Assembly (NCBI GenBank): GCA_026770585.1
Contig: MU646339.1
Span: forward strand, 1,235,901-1,246,968
Length of the DNA stretch: 11,068 nt
Direction of reading: 5' to 3'
DNA from: Baffinella frigidus
Lineage: Eukaryota; Cryptophyceae; Cryptomonadales; Baffinellaceae
A program made the position numbers and the translations under genes. Below are positions 5,509 to 10,212 of the stretch, piece after piece. Below the pieces are notes generated by a model. That model was not told the DNA's origin. It saw only the letters and a program-made list of their open reading frames with translations, and ran no database searches. Position 1 is the first letter of the stretch, and every line of letters begins with the position of its first letter.

Positions 5509-5653
5509 CGAGGCCATGCAATTTAAACCGTGTTTTTGCTACCTTGGGGTGGTTTGTGTCCCATGTTAAAGCTATGGCGATGCTAAAATAGCAAATTTTG
5601 GCAAAATCCACCCTTAAGATAGCATAAAAGGCGGTTTAAATTGCATGGCCTCG
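5509..5653. mobile_element. MITE-like element, copy 2, with perfect 22-bp terminal inverted repeats
   Basis: The first 22 bases (5509-5530, beginning CGAGGCCATGC) are exactly complementary to the last 22 (5632-5653). Inner arms continue imperfectly with TTGCTACCTTGGGGTGG and CCACCCTTAAGATAGCAT. The interior ATGTTAAAGCTATGGCGA matches copy 1. I see no target-site duplication: the flanks TTCATGGA and AACACTAA differ. A short related piece, TAAGATAGCAT, is at 8218-8228. Confidence 0.75.
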
Positions 5654-5699
5654 AACACTAATATCATGGGTACCTTGCACTCCCCCCTCGCGCACCACT

Positions 5700-5743
5700 C
5701 GTTTAGGGTTTAGGATTAAGGGTTTAGGGTTTGGGGTTTAGGG
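5700..5743 (-). repeat. Short TTTAGGG array in reverse orientation
   Basis: About six TTTAGGG-like units occur in G-strand orientation, opposite to most arrays upstream. Unique sequence lies on both sides. Confidence 0.85.
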
Positions 5744-5768
5744 GTCCTATCTCTGTCTCAGTCTGTTT

Positions 5769-5791
5769 GGGCTCACCAATATGGTGAGCCC
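5769..5791. other. Perfect 10-bp hairpin followed by T-rich tract
   Basis: GGGCTCACCA and its complement TGGTGAGCCC are separated by ATA, followed shortly by CTCTTTTTCG. The shape resembles an intrinsic terminator or the 3' end of a small RNA, but nothing upstream supports a transcript. Confidence 0.5.
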
Positions 5792-6339
5792 GGGCTCTTT
5801 TTCGCTCCAAAGTTGACGAACTTGTACCTCAGACCAAGCATGTCAACTTGAGAATAGTCTTTCAAGCCGAGTGAGGCAGAGCTAGAGGTCGCAACAAGCT
5901 CAAACTCGCCTAGGGTTGATTATGGTGGCTTTTTGAGAAACAAATGGAATAAAAAGTTGGGAAACACCAAAAGTGGGAACCAGAACTCGCCAAAAGTCGA
6001 CAGAACTCACCAAAAGTCGACAACCCATATGCGCGCAAGACTCACTCATTTATTCTACGTAGCCCGAAACGGTGAGTTTGAAACCTGAACGTTTGCCCCG
6101 GCGTGGCTTAAAACTTAAAACTTTGAAACGTTCTAGCCCTTATAAATCGTTTTAGACCGCAACCTACAGAAAAGATTTCCGCCGTAAACCACTAGCCCCT
6201 AAACACCATTCCTTCTTCTTCTTCTTTGTTACTCTCGATACAGGTCCTAAAAGAGGCCCTGGAGCCTAGAGTTGAGTGATACAAAAGTCTATGAGCCTTA
6301 AGCCCATGCGAATTGGGAGTGCGCAAGACCTCTCTCCAG
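5792..6339 (+). other. Unassigned spacer with one 20-bp tandem repeat
   Basis: CAGAACTCGCCAAAAGTCGA at 5981-6000 is repeated at 6001-6020 with one mismatch. A CTT microsatellite is at about 6210-6224. The rest is unique sequence without a recognisable gene. A 97-codon minus-strand frame overlaps 6192-6485. I treat the plus-strand exon at 6340 as the better reading of its last part, and leave 6200-6339 open. Confidence 0.45.
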
Positions 6340-6467
6340 GTCCTGCTAATACCTAGCCTCCATACGGGGGAATACATGGCGGCCGTGGTAGTACTAATAA
6401 CCTCGCTATGCCAACCGCAGTGCGGAGACATTCGGGAGCAGCAACGGGGGGGGGTCTTTCGGGGACG
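6340..6467 (+). CDS. Exon-like segment, copy a of the YMAAV family
   Basis: It lies between CTCTCCAG at 6332-6339 and GTAACCCC at 6468, where a satellite array begins. The frame is open for 42 codons plus two bases: VLLIPSLHTGEYMAAVVVLI, then TSLCQPQCGDIREQQ and an Arg/Gly-rich end. The part from SLHTGEYMAAV aligns without gaps to the segment at 8641 (SLSGGAYMAAVLVVIK). The start is hydrophobic and could be part of a membrane helix. The opposite strand is also open (TTTAAMYSPVWRL), so strand is not certain, but the splice signals and satellite junction favour plus. Confidence 0.5.
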
Positions 6468-6657
6468 GTAACCCCTAAACCCCAAACTCTAAACCCCAAA
6501 CCCCAAATTCCAAACCCCAAACACTAAACCCCAAACCCAAAACCCCAAACCCCACACCCCACACCCGAACCCCACACCCCAAACCCTGAACCCCAAACCC
6601 TAAACCCCAGACCCCAAACCCTAATCCCCACACCCCAAACCCCAAACCCCAAATCAG
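6468..6657 (+). repeat. CCCCAAA array filling a putative intron
   Basis: It begins GTAACCCCTAAACCCC and continues as CCCCAAA units with CCCCACA variants to AAATCAG at 6651-6657. It thus makes up an entire candidate GT-AG intron of 190 bases between two exon-like segments. Confidence 0.8.
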
Positions 6658-6788
6658 GGGGCGCGGGGGCCTCCGCGTTTGGGGAAGCAGGGGCTGGGGT
6701 TAGTGGGGGAGGGGGCAAGGGCTTTGGGGGGGACAGCGGCGGGGGGGGCAAGGACAACAGCGTCACAGATATGCAAGATGCTGCCAAG
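6658..6788 (+). CDS. Exon-like segment, copy a of the Gly-rich GGGKDNSVTDMQ family
   Basis: Bounded by AATCAG and GTCTGG, it is open for 43 codons after two bases: a Gly/Ala-rich start (GAGASAFGEAGAGVSGGGGK), GFGGDS, then GGGGKDNSVTDMQDAAK ending at the donor. The last 49-52 bases recur at 6994-7042. Between copies, three changes are silent (AAC/AAT, ACA/ACG, GAT/GAC), two alter residues (Asp/Ala, Lys/Asn), and the length differs by one Gly codon. The peptide is a low-complexity linker followed by a polar tail. Function unknown. It is among the best-supported exons here. Confidence 0.65.
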
Positions 6789-6993
6789 GTCTGGGGTTTG
6801 GAGTTTGGGGTTCAGTGCTCAGGGTTCTGGGGCCTGGGTTTAAAGATTAGGGTTTAGGTTTGAAGGGTTGCCTGGATGAGGGAGTCTAGGGTTATAGGTG
6901 TGGGGGCGTTCGGGTTTAGGGTTTGGGGTTTGGGGTTTAGGGTTTGGGGTTTGGGGTTTGGGGTTTAGGGTTTAGGGTTCAGGGTTTTGGAAG
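6789..6993 (+). repeat. G-strand GGGTTTAG array between duplicated exons
   Basis: It begins GTCTGGGGTTTGG and holds GGGTTT(A/G)G units, dense at about 6908-6980, ending TTTGGAAG at 6986-6993. The array upstream of this exon is C-strand and this one is G-strand, so the exon sits at an orientation switch. Confidence 0.8.
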
Positions 6994-7042
6994 CGGCGGG
7001 GGGAAGGACAATAGCGTCACGGACATGCAAGCTGCTGCCAAT
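6994..7042 (+). CDS. Exon-like segment, copy b of the GGGKDNSVTDMQ family
   Basis: It follows GGAAG and precedes GTCCGG. It reads GGGKDNSVTDMQAAAN in the same phase as 6737-6788 and is one Gly codon shorter. The upstream Gly/Ala-rich half of copy a is absent; at the matching place copy a has GACAG|CGGC, a potential internal acceptor. Both copies keep donors of GTCYGGGGTTT type. Confidence 0.6.
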
Positions 7043-7235
7043 GTCCGGGGTTTAGGGCGTAGGGTGTAGGGTGTAGGGTTTGGGGTTTGGAGTGTAGGGT
7101 TTGGGGGTTATTAGGGTCCCCGACCTTGGTGGTGCCTCTTTTTGCATCTGAATCCGCCCGTCCTGAACCCCACACCCTGCACCCAACACCGTGCACCCTA
7201 AACCCTAACGTCCAGCCCCAAACCCCACACCAAGG
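7043..7235 (+). other. Satellite with an uncertain short coding stretch
   Basis: G-strand units (GTAGGGTGTAGGGTTTGGGG) run to TTATTAG at 7108-7114. After it, an open stretch reads SPTLVVPLFASESARPEP at about 7117-7170, then C-strand satellite resumes to CACCAAG at 7229-7235. The 7115-7165 stretch has an acceptor but no second copy and no donor, so I give it low weight as an exon. Confidence 0.35.
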
Positions 7236-7286
7236 TGAGCTCGGTCGCGCCCACGTCGCGCCTCCAGGCAGAGTACACTATGCAGT
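7236..7286 (+). CDS. Exon-like segment, copy a of the VGSI/RLQA family
   Basis: After CCAAG the frame reads VSSVAPTSRLQAEYTMQ in phase 0. The first 13 residues align with VGSIEASTRLQAA at 7736 and, with two codons missing, with VGSIASSTQAA at 7447. All three start with GTG directly after an AG. A small palindrome (GTACACT ATGC AGTGTAC, 7274-7291) overlaps the end. The exon end is not clear. Confidence 0.45.
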
Positions 7287-7301
7287 GTACACGCCATCTC
7301 G

Positions 7302-7335
7302 TAGGAAAATCCTAGGTCCCTAGGGATTTCCTACT
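7302..7335. repeat. Imperfect palindrome
   Basis: GTAGGAAAATCCTAGG is followed by its near complement, giving a 34-bp palindrome with one or two unpaired bases. No coding content. Confidence 0.6.
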
Positions 7336-7446
7336 GTAGGGTCCTGTGGAGTGAATAATTGTGGTTTGCTCCCTTCGAAAGACGCCTTTTAAGCCGCTTC
7401 AGAAGCCGCATCAGACCGCCGGCGGCATCCCTCAACCCTGGACCAG

Positions 7447-7491
7447 GTGGGGTCTATCGCGTCATCAACCCAGGCAGCCTTTAGACAGTGA
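7447..7491 (+). CDS. Exon-like segment, copy b of the VGSI family, running into a stop
   Basis: After GGACCAG the frame reads VGSIASSTQAAFRQ and then TGA at 7489-7491. Up to QAA it aligns with the 7736 copy, lacking two codons (RL), and several codons differ silently (TCG/TCT, ACG/ACC). Beyond QAA it diverges, and a fold-back element starts at 7503. It may be a terminal exon or an exon interrupted by that element. Confidence 0.45.
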   Translation: MGSIASSTQAAFRQ

Positions 7492-7502
7492 AGGGTGTGG
7501 AA

Positions 7503-7672
7503 TCCTTGTTTGGATAGCGAGGGGGCAGATGGACCGGGTAATTTTGAGTCGTGTCCAAGTTGTGGGGGCTGAAACTCCAAATTGGAGTTTCAGCGCCCAT
7601 GACTTGGACACGACTCGTCATTCGTACCCGAATTCATAAGATCTGTTTGCCCCCTCGCTATCCGACCAAGGA
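7503..7672. mobile_element. Large fold-back element (about 170 bp)
   Basis: Arms begin TCCTTG..TGGATAGCGAG and end with the inverted match near 7672. Pairing includes GGATAGCGAGGGGGCA with its complement, GAGTCGTGTCCAAGT with its complement, and a central 12-bp stem CTGAAACTCCAA with a one-base spacer. The left arm overlaps a spurious 92-codon frame (7361-7639). It has no transposase and no obvious target-site duplication. It is probably a MITE or fold-back transposon inserted next to a VGSI exon copy. Confidence 0.75.
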
Positions 7673-7735
7673 CTGAGACGGTGGATGGTGTGAAAATGAT
7701 AAAAAGTTAACACGGGTCTTTGGGATAAACACTAG
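7673..7735 (+). other. Spacer upstream of the next exon
   Basis: Unique AT-containing sequence with no satellite, ending AAACACTAG, the acceptor for the segment at 7736. Confidence 0.4.
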
Positions 7736-7798
7736 GTGGGGTCGATCGAAGCATCGACGCGCCTCCAGGCAGCCGCGGCTGTCAACTCCCTCATCAAA
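7736..7798 (+). CDS. Exon-like segment, copy c of the VGSI/RLQA family (longest)
   Basis: Bounded by CACTAG and GTATAC, it holds exactly 21 codons: VGSIEASTRLQAA then AAVNSLIK. The first part matches copies at 7236 and 7447. Its central 21 bases (7754-7774, STRLQAA) recur without change at 8263-8283. Its end (AAAVNSLIK) is echoed at 7967 (AASSVIQ) and 8389 (AVDSLIQ). The peptide is Ala-rich, probably helical. Entry and exit are both phase 0, so the exon could be duplicated without breaking a frame. Confidence 0.6.
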
Positions 7799-7925
7799 GT
7801 ATACCCTCAACCCATCACCCATCACCCATCACCCATCACCCTACACCCTACGCCCTACACCCTACGCCCTACACCCTACACCCTACACCCTACACCCTAC
7901 ACCCTACACCCTGAATCCTAAGCCC
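7799..7925 (+). repeat. CATCACC / CACCCTA satellite
   Basis: It begins GTATACCC, then CCCATCA units (about 7811-7838) and a run of CACCCTA 7-mers (about 7838-7912). The sub-arrays have a 7-base period like the telomere-like repeats but a different unit. Confidence 0.85.
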
Positions 7926-7936
7926 CAAACTTTTGA

Positions 7937-7987
7937 GTTGCATGTGTGGAATGTTGTCAACAAAAGGCCGCGAGCTCCGTCATCCAG
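7937..7987 (+). CDS. Exon-like segment with cysteines, VACVECCQQ..AASSVIQ
   Basis: The frame GTT GCA TGT GTG GAA reads VACVECCQQKAASSVIQ and ends in phase 0 at GTATTG (7988). The first 26 matching bases (7940-7965) recur at 8482-8507 with one change (CVECCQQ versus CVECGQQ). The last seven codons resemble the end of the 7736 exon. The acceptor is unclear: TTGAG at 7932-7936 or AAAAG at 7962-7966. Cys spacing alone is too little to call a metal-binding motif. Confidence 0.45.
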
Positions 7988-7994
7988 GTATTGC

Positions 7995-8111
7995 AGCTCT
8001 GCCCGAGGTTTATTCTGGCTCGTCTTTAATAGCATTTCAGAGCAGAAAGCCAGTCCAAAAGGGCGAATAGAAGGCCTGTATGACGAGTCAAAATAAAACG
8101 CTGGCAGAGCT
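7995..8111. mobile_element. Fold-back element (about 117 bp)
   Basis: AGCTCTGCC..GGTTTATT..G..TCGTC at 7995-8024 pairs, with gaps, with GACGAGTC...GGCAGAGCT at 8082-8111. The loop of about 57 bases has no structure I can name. It lies just after the 7988 donor, so it is probably intronic. Confidence 0.6.
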
Positions 8112-8262
8112 AGGTATTGCCCTTTTTGGGCTCGCGTGGATTTCCTCGGGGAAACGAAAAATCGAGAAAAGCGTGAGATGTTGTGGGTGGGGGATATCTT
8201 GCCATCAAACCCATGCCTAAGATAGCATCAAACCTTAAAGGGACGTGAACATAATCGCGCCG
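8112..8262 (+). other. Unassigned spacer
   Basis: Unique sequence with a small hairpin trace (TTTCCTCGGGGAAAC) and a MITE-related TAAGATAGCAT at 8218-8228. No gene seen. Confidence 0.4.
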
Positions 8263-8283
8263 TCGACGCGCCTCCAGGCAGCC
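8263..8283 (+). pseudogene. Fragment of the VGSI/RLQA exon (STRLQAA)
   Basis: The 21 bases are identical to 7754-7774 and are followed at once by CCCTAAA satellite. The start of the exon is missing. It is probably a truncated duplicate. Confidence 0.5.
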
Positions 8284-8385
8284 CTAAACTCTAACTTAAA
8301 CCTTAAGCTCTAAACCCTAAATACCAAAACCTAAACACTAAACACTGAACACTGAACACTCAACCCTAAACCCTAAACCCTGCGG
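8284..8385 (+). repeat. Degenerate telomere-like satellite
   Basis: CTAAACTC, CACTGAA and CCCTAAA units, including a short ACACTGA run at about 8339-8358. Confidence 0.8.
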
Positions 8386-8409
8386 AATGCCGTTGATTCC
8401 CTCATCCAG
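8386..8409 (+). CDS. Short exon-like fragment NAVDSLIQ
   Basis: The frame reads NAVDSLIQ and is followed by GCAAAC, where the related segments have GTATAC and GTATTG. It may use a GC donor or be decayed. It resembles AAVNSLIK at 7775-7798. Too short to be sure. Confidence 0.3.
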
Positions 8410-8640
8410 GCAAACCCTGTAAACCCTAGACCCTAAACCACAACCCTAAACCCTAAACCCTGAACTCTAGACAATTGCGTCGCATGTGTGGAATGTGGTC
8501 AACAAAACTTAAATCCGAACCCCTAATCCCTGAACCCAAACCCCTTAACCCTGAGCACTAAGCCCTTCACCCCACATCCCAACCCCGGAACCCCAAACCA
8601 CACTCCCTAAACCGCATTCCCCACTCACCACACCCCACAG
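8410..8640 (+). repeat. Telomere-like satellite with an embedded CVECGQQ fragment
   Basis: Degenerate CCCTAAA units occur throughout. At 8473-8508 an island reads NCVACVECGQQN after CTCTAG (8465-8470), repeating the 7940-7965 sequence. The tract ends CACCCCACAG at 8631-8640, a good acceptor for the next segment. Confidence 0.65.
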
Positions 8641-8686
8641 CCTCTCCGGAGGTGCATACATGGCGGCCGTGTTGGTAGTAATAAAG
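8641..8686 (+). CDS. Exon-like segment, copy b of the YMAAV family
   Basis: Bounded by CCCACAG and GTCTCC, it reads, after one base, LSGGAYMAAVLVVIK, ending in phase 0. It aligns without gaps to 6357-6405 (LHTGEYMAAVVVLIT), sharing TACATGGCGGCCGTG exactly. It is hydrophobic and short. The opposite strand is also open (ETFITTNTAAMYAPPERL), with a GTGAGT on that strand about 30 bases beyond, so the strand call is tentative. A 25-base part is repeated inverted at 9894-9918. Confidence 0.45.
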
Positions 8687-8728
8687 GTCTCCCACTCCCT
8701 CAACTCTAACCCGAACACCCTACAACAG
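8687..8728 (+). other. Short putative intron
   Basis: It begins GTCTCCCACTCC and ends CTACAACAG. At 42 bases it is short but has both splice dinucleotides and a pyrimidine-rich middle. Confidence 0.35.
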
Positions 8729-8776
8729 GCCGGGCCGCACCCCCCACTCGCCGAGGGTGGCGGGGGGCAGGGATCC
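8729..8776 (+). CDS. Exon-like segment, copy a of the AGPHPPLAEG family
   Basis: After CAACAG the frame reads AGPHPPLAEGGGGQGS, then satellite (CTCAACCC). The first 29 bases match 8951-8979 with a single silent change (GCC/GCT). The tail is Gly-rich and no donor is visible, so the copy may be truncated. Confidence 0.5.
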
Positions 8777-8950
8777 CTCAACCCTAACCCCTCAACCTGC
8801 ACCCCACAACCTGAACCCTGAAGCAACCCCTAAACACTAAACCCTAAACCCTCAACCCTCAACCCTAAACTCAAAGCCCTAAACCCTGAAACCTAAAACC
8901 TAAAACCTAAATCATACACCCTAAACCCTAAACTGCGAACCCTATCACAG
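8777..8950 (+). repeat. Telomere-like satellite, ending in a splice acceptor
   Basis: CCCTAAA, CCCTCAA and ACCTAAA units end CCTATCACAG at 8941-8950. Confidence 0.8.
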
Positions 8951-9050
8951 GCTGGGCCGCACCCCCCACTCGCCGAGGGAAAAGGGGGGAGGGGGCGAAC
9001 AGACGGGCGCATTAAGATTCAGGTGCCGCCCTATGCCCCCCTTGACGCTG
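8951..9050 (+). CDS. Exon-like segment, copy b of the AGPHPPLAEG family
   Basis: Bounded by ATCACAG and GTTCAG, it is open for 33 codons plus one base: AGPHPPLAEGKGGRGR, TDGRIKIQVPPYAPLDA. The first ten residues repeat copy a. GTGCCG at 9023 is an alternative donor. The last bases GACGCTG|GTT recur at 9254-9262, a trace of a further copy of the exon end. The peptide is Pro/Gly-rich and basic. Not recognised. Confidence 0.55.
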
Positions 9051-9253
9051 GTTCAGGGTGCAGGATTTACGGTTTACGGTTTGGGGAGTGGGGTTCACGG
9101 TTCAAGGTTTAGGGAGTAGGGTTCACGGTTCACGGTTCACGGTTCACGGTTTAGGGAGTAGGGTTCACGGTTCAGGATTTAGGGAGTAGGGTTCGACGTT
9201 CACGGTTCACGGTTCGGGGTTTAGGGAGTAGGGTTCAGGGGTTGGGGTTCGTC
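9051..9253 (-). repeat. G-strand tandem repeat, TTTAGGGAGTAGGGTTCACGG
   Basis: A higher-order unit, TTTAGGGAGTAGGGTTC plus a variable number of ACGGTTC 7-mers, occurs about four times (about 9108, 9161, 9178 and 9221). It shows nested repeat structure, with 7-mers inside larger units. Confidence 0.8.
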
Positions 9254-9286
9254 GACGCTGGTTTGGGGTTCGAAGCCGCTTGCCCT
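9254..9286 (+). other. Fragments of two exon families
   Basis: GACGCTG|GTTTGG at 9254-9266 repeats the exon end seen at 9044-9056. AAGCCGCTTGCCCTA at 9272-9286 repeats, with one change, the KPLAL-coding sequence at 9824-9838. Both are short and adjoin satellite, so they look like relics. Confidence 0.4.
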
Positions 9287-9488
9287 AAACCTTGAACTCT
9301 GAACCCTGGACCCTGGACCCTGGACCCTGAACCCTGGACCCTGAGCCCTAAACCCTAAACCCAAAACCCTAAACCCTAAACCCCAAACCCTAAACCCTAA
9401 GCCTTAAACCCTTTACCCTAAACCCCAAAACCTTAAACCCTTCACCCTAAACCCTAAAACCTCAACCCGAAAGCCTAACCCTATGCCG
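9287..9488 (+). repeat. Telomere-like satellite with a CCCTGGA sub-array
   Basis: Exact CCCTGGA 7-mers at about 9304-9326 are followed by CCCTAAA, CCCCAAA and CCTTAAA units. It ends TATGCCG where the related exons have CAG, so the acceptor of the next copy appears lost. Confidence 0.8.
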
Positions 9489-9539
9489 GTGTTTCCAGGC
9501 TCAGCGCGCCCGCTACGAACCGTAGTGGACCCAACCTCG
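9489..9539 (+). CDS. Exon-like segment, copy A of the FPGS/RPLR family (truncated)
   Basis: It reads VFPGSARPLRTVVDPTS and then passes into satellite (CCCCGAAACCC). It is identical in protein to the starts of copies C and D, with silent changes only. The base triplet before it is CCG instead of CAG, and the rest of the exon is missing, so this copy is probably not spliced. Confidence 0.5.
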
Positions 9540-9584
9540 CCCCGAAACCCTACCCCCTAATCACTAATCCCTACCCTTAACCAG

Positions 9585-9695
9585 GGTTTCCCAGGATCCA
9601 CGCGCCCGCTGCGGAAAGCATCGGACCCAACTTCGATTAACTTCCCGAACCCGCTGGCCCTACAGATACAGACCTTTATTGCTACCAGCACGGCT
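9585..9695 (+). CDS. Exon-like segment, copy B of the FPGS/RPLR family
   Basis: After TAACCAG the frame is open: GFPGSTRPLRKASDPTSINF, PNPLALQIQTFIATSTA, then satellite. It is the most diverged copy. Compared with C it keeps FPGS, RPLR, DPTSI, PLALQIQTFIAT and TA. It has one copy of the (K)PLALQIQ unit that is tripled in C, so this is likely the ancestral length. No donor GT is seen at 9696. Confidence 0.55.
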
Positions 9696-9760
9696 CAACC
9701 CTAAACCCTGAACCCTAAACCCTACACCCCAAACCCTGAACCCCACACCCTTTCCCTCAG

Positions 9761-9919
9761 GTTTTCCCGGGCTCAGCGCGCCCGCTACGAACCGTAGTGG
9801 ACCCAACATCAATCAAGTTCTGGAAGCCGCTGGCCCTACAGATACAGAAGCCGCTGGCCCTACAGATACAGAAGCCGCTGTCCCTACAGATACAGACCTT
9901 TATTGCTACCAACACGGCT
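9761..9919 (+). CDS. Exon-like segment, copy C of the FPGS/RPLR family with KPLALQIQ triplication
   Basis: After TCCCTCAG the frame reads VFPGSARPLRTVVDPTSIKF, W, three tandem 8-residue units (KPLALQIQ, KPLALQIQ, KPLSLQIQ), then TFIATNTA before satellite. The 24-bp units are at 9824-9847, 9848-9871 and 9872-9895, differing by one base (GCC/TCC). Whole-codon expansion keeps the frame. The end TFIATNTA is the reverse complement, with one mismatch in 25, of part of the 8641 segment. The family is unknown. Confidence 0.55.
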
Positions 9920-9960
9920 AAACCCTCAACCCTAAACCCTAAACCCTCAACGTTAAACAG

Positions 9961-10110
9961 GTGTTTCCAGGCTCAGCGCGCCCGCTCCGAACAGTAGTGG
10001 ACCCAACATCGATCAAGTTTTGGAAGACGCTGGACTCGGGAGGAGTAGACGTGGATCGCCCGGCAGAAAAGGGGAAGAGCAGAATACTCCAGGAGGGCAC
10101 CGGGCGATGA
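9961..10110 (+). CDS. Putative 3'-terminal exon, copy D of the FPGS/RPLR family
   Basis: After TAAACAG the frame reads VFPGSARPLRTVVDPTSIKF, W-K-T-L-D-S, GGVDVDRPAEKGKSRILQEG, T-G-R and stops at TGA 10108-10110. The first 18 codons match copy C with four silent changes and no replacement. After that the sequence is unique and charged. It is the only copy with a clean stop, the satellite ends here, and a perfect hairpin follows the stop, so I read it as the real last exon of a gene. The earlier copies would be duplicates. The opposite strand is also open over the shared part, so strand rests on the CAG boundaries. Confidence 0.55.
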   Translation: MFPGSARPLRTVVDPTSIKFWKTLDSGGVDVDRPAEKGKSRILQEGTGR

Positions 10111-10134
10111 TTGACCATCAACATTGATGGTCAA
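10111..10134 (+). terminator. Perfect 11-bp hairpin directly after the stop codon
   Basis: TTGACCATCAA and its exact complement TTGATGGTCAA are separated by CA. It begins at the base after the TGA of the 9961 exon. It could act in 3'-end formation or RNA stability, in the manner of replication-dependent histone mRNA stem-loops, though the sequence is not the histone one. The role is inference; the structure is plain. Confidence 0.5.
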
Positions 10135-10178
10135 ATTTGGGATAGCTATCTGCGGGGGGGGTGATGACTAGCCGGGGA

Positions 10179-10212
10179 TACAGGGGTACCTCGCTCATAA
10201 GAAACCGCCCCC
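10179..10212 (+). repeat. Long direct repeat, left copy
   Basis: TACAGGGGTACCTCGCTCAT, then (A/C) and GAAACCGCC, is repeated at 10970-11003 with about two to three changes, 791 bases apart. The interval carries no satellite. The repeats are too short for typical LTRs but might be the ends of a duplicated or inserted unit. Confidence 0.7.

Noticed and set aside
5769-5805. Bacterial-type intrinsic terminator
   Set aside because: The hairpin plus T-run shape is right, but the context is eukaryotic and no upstream gene exists.
6192-6485. 97-codon minus-strand frame as a gene
   Set aside because: Its composition is more varied than the satellite frames, so it is not excluded. But the plus strand has CAG at 6339, an open frame, and GTAACC where satellite begins, and its plus-strand copy at 8641 also has AG and GT at its edges.
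7940-7960. Zinc-binding cysteine motif
   Set aside because: Only three cysteines in a very short segment, one of them lost in the second copy; there is no known spacing pattern.
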